Shown here piece after piece: positions 56,418-64,000 of a stretch of 64,000 nucleotides of DNA (within the stretch, counting starts at the first letter, position 1; each line of letters opens with the position of its first letter). Under the pieces are notes generated by a model. The model was not told the DNA's origin. It saw only the letters and a list, made by a program, of their open reading frames with translations, and made no database searches. A program made the translations under genes and the position numbers. The stretch comes from Adineta vaga (taxonomy: Eukaryota; Rotifera), in contig CP075496.1 of assembly GCA_021613535.1 (NCBI GenBank), positions 9,982,001-10,046,000 on the forward strand, given 5' to 3'.

Positions 56418-58825
56418 ATGGCTACTACAGTATGTAATGCTCGCGCTGACTACTTTTCACATCCAAAGAATAATATTTGGTCATGTCCTGCATGTTCGTT
56501 TGACAATCCATTAGCAACATATCCTCATTGTAACATGTGTGATCAATCAACTACTTGCACTTCTATAAATCATCTGGATCATGAGCGATCAACAGTTGTT
56601 TGGCAATGTCCTCAATGTACCTTAATCAATAAGATAGAAGATGATCACTGTGAAGCATGTGATTACGTCAAACCGAAAGTAATCATTTCTATCTTTCGCA
56701 TCAAGTCATTGAACTCATGCATTCATTTGTTTTTAGAATCATAATCCAATGGTTCTAGTTAATTCAACAGTGGATGGATTATCAACATCAGTATCGCTAT
56801 CTGTTCATGATCGTCGACATAAAGACGAAACAGATGCTGAGTATATATTTCAACATATCATCAACTATTGTAAAAAGGTATCTATTGACTACTACTATTT
56901 ATCATCTACTAAACAGATACTTACATCATAGCATAGCAATAGTCAATAATAATCTCTTTCTTCAACTTAGGTTAGGACACATTTTGTTGATGATAGGTTT
57001 GTTCCATCATCTACTTCAATTGGAACAGATTCTTTTCAAGATATTTCACAATGGTTACGTATAGCAGATATTTCTCCCCTGTATGAAAAGGATAGATCAT
57101 TACCATTAACAATTTTCTCGTCACCTCAACCTACAGATATTCAACAAGGTGCACTTGGTAACTGTTGGCTCATAGCTGCTCTTGCTTTGATTTCAGAACA
57201 ACCACGTCTTCTTGAGCACATCCTTCTCACTAAAACAGTGAATAAAGAAGGTGTCTATCTCATTCGTATTTGTCACAATGGCCTGTGGAAAACTATCATT
57301 GTCGATGATTGTTTTCCTTGTACAAAACATAAACGTCTTGTTTTCTCTCAAGCAAAACGTCGACAACTCTATGTACCATTGATCGAAAAAGCGTGTGCAA
57401 AAGTGTTCGGTTCATATGCAAGTTTAAGAAGTGGTAATATGCGTGAAGGTCTTCAGTTGTTGACGGGAGCACCTTGTGATCATATTGATCTGCATCCATC
57501 CAATGGATTATTCGAGAGTGATATTGTTTGGGCAAAGTTGTTATCAGCATGTGAATCAAAGTAAGATGACTAGTAGATACTCGGAAGAAACCTAGTTTTG
57601 TGCATGTAGACTATTGATTGGTGTATCAACAGGTGGAACTGGTGTCAGTCGAGAAGAATATGCGCGTGAACATATTCATGCTAACCATGCGTTTTCAATT
57701 CTTGCAGCACATACACTTGATAATGATCCAGCTCAATTTGTTCTTGTTCGTGATCCTCATTCTCGTTCACGATATACCGAAGTTGCATTGACTACTACTG
57801 TTTTGAAACAACTTCGAATAGTGAACCCAGCACGACGATCCACGGGTGCGTTTTGGATCTCATGGTCTCGATTTCTTCGATATTTTTCATCGATCACTAT
57901 TTCAACTTACAAAAGTAGTGATTTCGATGTTCGTGAAGCAGGTAAGTTCACTCGATCATCAACAGAGGACGTAACAAGTTATCGATTTTATGTACCAAAG
58001 TGAGTTCTATATTGTATATATTTGTAGCTTTGCACAGTACGCTACTTTATGTTGTAGAACATCAATGGTCAATATCAGTTTGTTATATCATCGTCTTGAT
58101 CGAACAACACCAATTTCTCATACGCAATCGTTTGTCCTATGTGATATTGACAAGGAAAAAACACTGGATAGTATTGGTCAAAATGAATGTATATTAATGT
58201 GTAAACGTGGAGGATTAACCTGTTGGTCAGGGCCATTGAGAGCTGGTTACTATGTACTTATACCATTTTCAATCAGTTTTTGGAGAGAAACTGAGAAGAA
58301 TAATGATTACACCATTGTTATTCATTCTAATGTTCAACTTAGTTTAACTATTGAGAGCAAACAAGCTACGTTTCTTGCTGATTGTCTCATAGCAGCATTA
58401 ATAAAAGTTGGTGAAAGAAAACAGGTAAGTGATCTTGATATTCGTTTTAAGGATGTGTAGTTTGTTTTTTCATTTTTGTTCTTTAGGAGAAAGAAGCAGT
58501 ATTTTATAAAACATCAAGCAAAGTAGGAATGAAGATATTCATTGCAGAAAATTCTTCTGTAGCACATCATCTCGCTGTAGACATCAGTATGGAAGTGGCA
58601 GAAAATGTTCGTCATTCTCGTCGAAGTGTCCTACCTTATAACACTCATGATTCTATACCACCTCGTTATCGACAATTGATATTCATAACAGAATGGACTG
58701 AAAAAAATAGTAGATCGACTTATCTAAGCTATTCATGTTCATATAAACACGAAACGAAAATGATTAAAACATTACCAATCATTGACAATGCTGAACAGGA
58801 TCTTCACTTACCACGAGCATTTTAA
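56418..58825 (+). CDS. Zinc-finger calpain, SOL/calpain-15 type, copy A
   Basis: Six exons (56418-56678, 56737-56877, 56971-57560, 57610-57999, 58058-58424, 58487-58825) join in phase to 695 aa. Two RanBP2-type zinc fingers come first (IWSCPACSFDN and VWQCPQCTLIN, each ending C-x2-C), as in small optic lobes/calpain-15. Exon 3 carries the protease core with catalytic C199 in GALGNCWLIAAL. His357 in NHAFSILAA is the second catalytic residue. The third should be Asn in RNPWG; here it is Asp379 in VLVRDPHSR, also in copy B. Exon 5 is a calpain beta-sandwich-like region (SAGYYVLIPFSISFW-type strands), and exon 6 may be a SOL-like C-domain. Cytosolic, Ca2+-regulated proteolysis by family; activity doubtful. 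Copy B lies 3.4 kb downstream. Confidence 0.9.
57116..57723 (+). repeat. Duplicated segment, copy A (partner 60582-61189)
   Basis: Between the two calpain genes this segment, offset by 3466 bases, is nearly identical at the DNA level, including the intron after exon 3. The exceptions are a divergent patch near 57473-57532 and scattered single changes. The flanking exons are far less alike. The pattern suggests local gene conversion after an older duplication. Confidence 0.85.
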
Positions 58826-59845
58826 TATTTATATAAAAAGATTTATTATATTATACTAGAATAAATATATTGTCAGATCATTGCTGGAAATAGATAAAAA
58901 CTTTTTATCTGACCACTTTGATTTTTAAAAGCGAAGGTTAATGTTTCTTGAAATACTGACGCACACATAGAAATTGAACTCAAGAAATTACAATAAAAAT
59001 TGCTCAACTTTCTTCGAAAAATTCAAATTCATATTTTCATCACGATTTCTTTCATATGAATAATTTCAATGAACTCTCATTCATATCATGAATAATAATA
59101 CATGACTCATCGATTGTAAATAGTTAAGAATACTGTGCCATAGTTTGGTGTTTCTTGAAACAGAAAAGAAGTATTATTGTTAAAGAATCATTCGAGTGCG
59201 ATGACGTCATTCGTCTTCCTACGACGATGAGTTTTGAAGAGGCAAAGAGAGGACATTTCTCTCCCAACATATCACATTCATTGACGTTGCTAAAAGTAAC
59301 TAATCTGTATATTGTCACCTATAAAAGTCACATGACTTTTGAATGAGAAGAGCATTGTGAAAAATATATATTATACAACTCAACAGAAATGCATCATCAT
59401 AGAGGTAGGATGTATTTTTTATATTATATTTTTTACTAAGCACAACCGGGAAACAGTTTATTTTACAATAATTTTTTTCCGAGAAAATACCAAGTTTGTC
59501 AATGTTACTGGTTACTAATGAGTCGGTTTTTTTCACAAAAGGTAAGACATGGATTTTTCTTTTCTTCGTTTATGCGAACAAAAACCTTCTTTAAACATTT
59601 TCAGTGACTCATGCAAATGATGTCTGAATCTCGTTGTTATGTTTCTTTTACTTCATATCGCTGTGATAACTTTTCTTTTTCAATGATTTTGATTTATTTT
59701 CATTATATCGTTTACATTAAAAATTTAGAATTGAAAGTATAGAGTAGTTTTAAATTAATTTTACCATATTTCTATAGTACATATGGATATTGTTCTATAG
59801 ATAAATAAATGGGAAATTAAATCCTAAATCAAATAACTCGTTATA
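58826..59845. other. Spacer between the tandem calpains
   Basis: About 1 kb, AT-rich. An AATAAA polyadenylation-like signal lies near 58860 after copy A. The short frames at 59155-59346 and on the opposite strand are uncalled. Confidence 0.5.
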
Positions 59846-62290
59846 ATGGCTAAAAGTCTATTTCACGATGATTTTGATTTACAGTCCACTATAGTCGGCT
59901 ATGAATGGTCATGTTCAAAGTGTACTTACAATAATTCGATAGCCGTACATCCTTGTTGTGAAATCTGCGGAGAGGTAGATCCTCATACCTTCGATGGATT
60001 TACAAATACTGCTCAATTGATACCAATATGGGATTGCCCACGATGTACACTTAGGAATGTATTTATCAATCAACAATGTACGGCCTGTGGTCATGGAAAG
60101 CCTTCATTAGTAAATCGTAAATTTTATAAATACTACAACATGATTCTTTTGATTGGTTTTATTTAGAATTCAAATAATATAACACAGATTGATTTGAAAA
60201 AAGCTTTATCATTAACACATACCTCATTAACTGTTCGTGATCGACGAATTAAACATGAATTAGAAGCGGAGAAGATTTTTCAACATATAATTTTACATTG
60301 CCGCCAGGTATTGTAACGAATTAAAAGTAAACGTTTCCAAATTTCTGAAAAAAATCGTATTCTCTTTTTTCTCATCATATATTAATAACATTTCTAAATC
60401 ATCTTTTGCGCTAGTTCAAATTTCAATATTCTTTAGAATAGTACACATTTCATCGACGATCAATTTACGCCAAGCAGTCGATCTATTGGTGCAGGATCGT
60501 ACGACGATGTTGCACAGTGGTTGCGTATAAAAGATATTATCTCTGCGTCTTCTGATGATCAATCACTGCCATTAGCAATCTTCTCGTCACCTCAACCAAC
60601 CGATATTCAACAAGGTGCACTTGGTAACTGTTGGCTCATAGCTGCTCTTGCTTTGATTTCAGAACAACCACGTCTTCTTGAGCATATCCTTCTCACTAAA
60701 ACAGTGAATAAAGAAGGTGTCTATCTCATTCGTATTTGTCACAATGGCCTGTGGAAAACTATCATTGTCGATGACTGTTTTCCTTGTACAAAACATAAAC
60801 GTCTTGTTTTCTCTCAAGCAAAACGTCGACAACTCTATGTACCATTGATCGAAAAAGCGTGTGCAAAAGTGTTCGGTTCATATGCAAGTTTAAAAAGCGG
60901 TAATATGCTTGAAGGTCTTCAGTTGTTGACGGGAGCATCTTGTGATTATATTGATCTTTGTTCAAGTGGCCAACCTTTAGATGGCGATATGGTTTGGGCA
61001 AAGTTGTTATCAGCATGTGAATCAAAGTAAGATGACTAGTAGATACTCGGAAGAAACCTAGTTTTGTGCATGTAGACTATTGATTGGTGTATCAACAGGT
61101 GGAACTGGTGTCAGTCGAGAAGAATATGCGCGTGAACATATTCATGCTAACCATGCGTTTTCAATTCTTGCAGCATATACACTCAAAACTGGTCAATCTC
61201 GATTTGTTCTTGTTCGTGATCCTCATTCTCGTTCACGATATACCGAAGATGCAGTGACAGCCAATGTTCTAAATGAACTTCGACAAGTAAATGCTGCACA
61301 ACGATCAGCGGGTGCGTTTTGGATCTCATGGTCTCGATTTCTTCGATATTTTTCATCGATCACTATTTCAACTTACAAAAGTAGTGATTTCGATGTTCGT
61401 GAAGCAGGTAAGTTCACTCGATCATCAACAGAGGATGTAACGAGTTATCGATTTTATGTACCACAGTAAGTTTCATGTTGCATATATGTATACCATTATC
61501 CACTGTGCTATTGTATATTGTAGTTCATCGATGGTTACCATTAGTCTTTTGTACCATCGTCTTCACAGGAAGACACGTAGTTTTCATACGCAAACCTTTG
61601 TCTTATGTGACATTGACGTTTCAGCAACAAATCGTGCTGTGGGTAGAAAATATAGTAAACTAATATCTCAGCGTGGGGGGTTCACTTATTGGTCAGATTT
61701 ATTATCAGCTGGCTACTATGTACTTATACCATTTTCAATCAGTTTTTGGGAATCATCCGGAAAACATACCGATTTCACAATTGTTATTCACTCCAGCATT
61801 CAACTTGAATTAACTATGAAGAATAAACGAGCAACATTTCTTGCTGACTGTTTAATAGCAGCATTGAAAAAATCAGGTGAACGAAAACCGGTCAGCTATT
61901 AAATAATACTTAGAGATGTATTTTTTCATGTTGCTTGTCTTTTCGTTCTAGGGAAAAGATGTTGTCTTCTATAAAACACAAAAAAAATCTGCTACAACCG
62001 TGTTTATGGTTGAGAATTTGTCAAGAAATAAATATTTATGTGTAAATATTGATATAGAAGAGGCCAAAAATATTCGTCACTCTCGTCACTCTAGACTCCC
62101 TAGTAAAACTCATGATTGTGTTCCGCAGCAACATCATCAATTGTTATTTATCACTGAATGGTCGGATAAACAAAATGGGGATTGTCGTTTCAAGTATACA
62201 TATACACACTATCATGAAACTAAAACCAGTGCAACGACACCAGCCATCGATATTTCTAGACATGATTTACATTCGCCACGACAAACATAA
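59846..62290 (+). CDS. Zinc-finger calpain, SOL/calpain-15 type, copy B
   Basis: Six exons (59846-60109, 60167-60307, 60437-61026, 61076-61465, 61524-61890, 61952-62290) join in phase to 696 aa; five exons have the same length as in copy A, and exon 1 is 3 bases longer. Zinc fingers: EWSCSKCTYNNSIAV and IWDCPRCTLRN. Catalytic C200 (GNCWLIAAL), His358 (NHAFSILAA), and Asp instead of Asn at 380 (VLVRDPHSR). The N-terminal zinc-finger exons and the C-terminal exons are clearly diverged from copy A, while the core (exons 3-4) is almost the same. Divergence of the N- and C-parts suggests different partners; core identity suggests conversion. Both copies may be expressed, as neither has stops. Confidence 0.9.
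60582..61189 (+). repeat. Duplicated segment, copy B (partner 57116-57723)
   Basis: Partner of the copy A segment at a constant offset of 3466 bases, so no indels have accumulated. A second shared patch starts near 61310 (partner near 57844) and continues to the end of exon 4. Confidence 0.85.
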
Positions 62291-62655
62291 TACTGTCTGA
62301 TTATCAATTCGAAATAAAGCTGTTTTTTTCTATTTGTTATATACTAGATACTGAGAATGAGCATGATTCCAATCGATTTGCTTCCTTTTAATTTATTAAG
62401 TAATGTCTTTATTAGAAAATATTGCATCAGAATAAAGAAGTAAAAGTTCATTTTAACAATTTACTTTCCACAATGGGAGCGCACTGTTATTGCACAGAAG
62501 CAATCAATTTTCATCTTGCACTTTTGTTTTACTCTACCTGCTCCTTCTTTTTATAATTAAATATATTGGTGTGTTTTCTTCAAGATGCTCTATTATCATT
62601 CGATAAGAATTATTTCTAAAAAATATTCAAAGTACGTCAACAATATTCTATTTCA
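62291..62655. other. 3' flank of calpain copy B
   Basis: AT-rich, with an AATAAA-like signal near 62313. Nothing else supported. Confidence 0.5.
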
Positions 62656-62990
62656 TTGAATCATGAATATTTACGTCAGTTTGCATGTTTATACCATGGA
62701 ATATGTGATTATAGTATTGATAGTTATGACAAATCAACTCGAAAATATAAGACCAAGCAATTTAATTATAATTTCTGTAGTTTACTTTTTCCGATCACAA
62801 TTGCAAGTCAAATAAATTTATTAAGTATAACTATTTGCCTTTTAACCAAGATTATTTTTACGAAATGGTATTGATGTGAATGCTTTACGACAGACATCAT
62901 TTGATTTGGCGATGAATAACGATACGAAACAAATACTTAAGAATAAAACAAAACTTAGTTTGAAATCGCTTGTATGCATTCGTTGATAAT
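62656..62990 (+). pseudogene. Possible ankyrin-repeat protein remnant
   Basis: After a 72-codon frame of uncertain start, a short stretch near 62875-62985 reads DVNALRQTSFDLAMNNDTKQIL and ends KTKLSLKSLVCIR before a stop. 'DVNALRQTSFDLAM' has the shape of an ankyrin repeat turn, and the Leu-rich end is reminiscent of the tail of SOCS-box or FEM-1-like proteins. The frames do not join. A decayed fragment is the simplest reading, but chance similarity is possible. Confidence 0.25.
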
Positions 62991-64000
62991 AATTATTAAT
63001 CTAATTAATGACAACAAGACTTTTAGAATAGATTTTAAAACAATGCTCGCATTTGTGACAAATTATAGTTATCATCGGCATGAATGACTGAAAAATAAAA
63101 GTTTATTAATCGAAAGATTCATATGAAATGCTATGAGACTACGACAAATCTATGCAACAAATTTTTTAATTTTTTAAGAAAAAGGAAACTTTACTATACC
63201 AAATACAATTATCTTTTTTAGCTTTGATAATATTTTAATGTCATCAGTAGATGGCTCTCCATAGCACTCATCTAGTTACACACATAACATTGACTGAATG
63301 TCCTTGATCCTTTTTTTGTATACGGCTACATCGTATGGTCGTGGTTGATCGATTTTCAATCGTTACTGTTTTTCTCTATCTGTAACGGCACCTTTCTTGT
63401 TTTTTTATTATTGTGATCTATCATACCTGTTATTTATTATGGTAATAAAACATCTTATTTACAGATATTATTATTGATCATTATTTGATATGTCATCGAA
63501 CGACAAGGAAGTATGTTAATAATTATTTGAAAGTTAATATGATCTTTTTTTACGATAGTATTGGACCTATAAAGTATGATTCTATTTTGATAGTAGAATA
63601 ATTTCCAAAACTGACGAGTTCACTAATGAAAGTAATGGTAATTATAGTTGTATCTTCTTCTACAAACATGCACGACTCTCAATTAGATAAAAATCTATAG
63701 AATAATATATGAGTGTTTTGAAGTTTACTATTAATTAGAATTACTTAGTTGGTAGTTTTTTTTTGAGAATCAGTTCTAGTCGATGAAGCAAAGTTTCGAA
63801 TTATTTCAGTCAATCGAAGTAATGTTTCATCATGTTTCTGAAAATTATCATTTTTGTAAGATGAAAAGACTCTTACTTAGTCTTTATAAAATTTCACCTA
63901 TCGTATAGTCAAAAATCATTATAGACTTCAAGGGTATCAAATGAAAATGATATTTAGAATCTTTTACGTTTCATTAGAGTGAACCGTTCCTATGAATTAA
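62991..64000. other. Right edge, no intact gene
   Basis: About 1 kb of AT-rich sequence. On the minus strand near 63746-63842 a 30-codon open end (KHDETLLRLTEIIRNF...KKTTN then stop) follows a TTTTCAG acceptor, so the last exon of a gene that lies mainly to the right could be here. No upstream exon could be joined to it within the window. Confidence 0.35.

Noticed and set aside
63746-64000. Possible terminal exon on the minus strand at the right edge
   Set aside because: The last 30 codons look real after an acceptor, but the upstream donor candidate gives a stop in the required phase; a wider sequence is needed.
1-64000. tRNA, rRNA, CRISPR arrays, intact transposons or LTRs
   Set aside because: I looked for tRNA T-arm patterns, direct-repeat arrays and transposase or reverse transcriptase motifs and found none; a tRNAscan or RepeatMasker run would decide.

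Overview
The window is eukaryotic nuclear DNA, very AT-rich, with compact genes split by GT-AG introns mostly of about 50-70 bases. Animal-only families are present: an unc-104/KIF1 kinesin, an insulin-like peptide, a neprilysin, rhodopsin-type receptors and an SOL/calpain-15 type calpain. Alongside them are families known to be expanded or acquired in bdelloid rotifers: ADP-ribosyltransferase-like proteins with TPR repeats, large orphan 7TM families, a plant-like PPR remnant, and intron-poor genes that look bacterial. I read it as a bdelloid rotifer (Adineta/Rotaria type) chromosome. That is inference from gene content; no species marker is visible.

Layout. 0.4-5 kb: a secreted propeller-like protein, an orphan GPCR and enhancer-of-rudimentary (ERH), all on the minus strand. 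5.6-6 kb: a broken small ORF. 7.4-15.1 kb: a complete 26-exon kinesin-3 (1802 aa) that can be reconstructed with every exon in phase. 15.8-17.7 kb: two related four-TM membrane proteins, one probably dead. 18.7-20 kb: a gamma-butyrobetaine/trimethyllysine dioxygenase. 20.6-21.3 kb: a frameshifted GPCR pseudogene. 21.6-24.8 kb: an 18-exon neprilysin-like M13 peptidase (756 aa), followed 142 bases later by an intronless secreted protein with a carbohydrate-binding-like C-terminus. 27.5-29.2 kb: an ART-like/TPR protein with an N-myristoylation signal. 30.4-31.7 kb: a class V aminotransferase (cysteine desulfurase-like). 32-34.5 kb: a dispanin (CD225) and a type II membrane protein. 35.3-37.5 kb: a pseudogene graveyard (PPR, glycoside hydrolase-like). 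39.1-39.5 kb: an insulin-like peptide inside a long gene-poor stretch. 42.5-51.3 kb: a GPCR, a mucin-stalk membrane protein with a YfaP/DUF2135-like ectodomain, a second ART-like protein ending in a CaaX box, a multi-TM protein and a third GPCR. 52.2-55.1 kb: a minimal ART with an intact R-S-E triad, a small amphipathic protein and a candidate amidated-peptide precursor. 56.4-62.3 kb: a tandem pair of zinc-finger calpains.

Themes. Signalling and secreted components dominate (3 intact GPCRs and 1 dead one, an insulin-like peptide, a candidate neuropeptide, a peptide-degrading ectopeptidase). The three ART-like genes form a gradient from an intact triad to a triad lost altogether, and the two larger ones carry different predicted lipid anchors. 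The calpain pair has the same exon structure and a mosaic of near-identical and divergent patches, which suggests gene conversion; both copies carry Asp where calpains have the catalytic Asn. Several ATGs follow a pyrimidine-rich stretch ending in AG, consistent with 5'UTR introns or the spliced-leader trans-splicing known in bdelloids. No rRNA, tRNA, CRISPR array or intact transposon was recognised.
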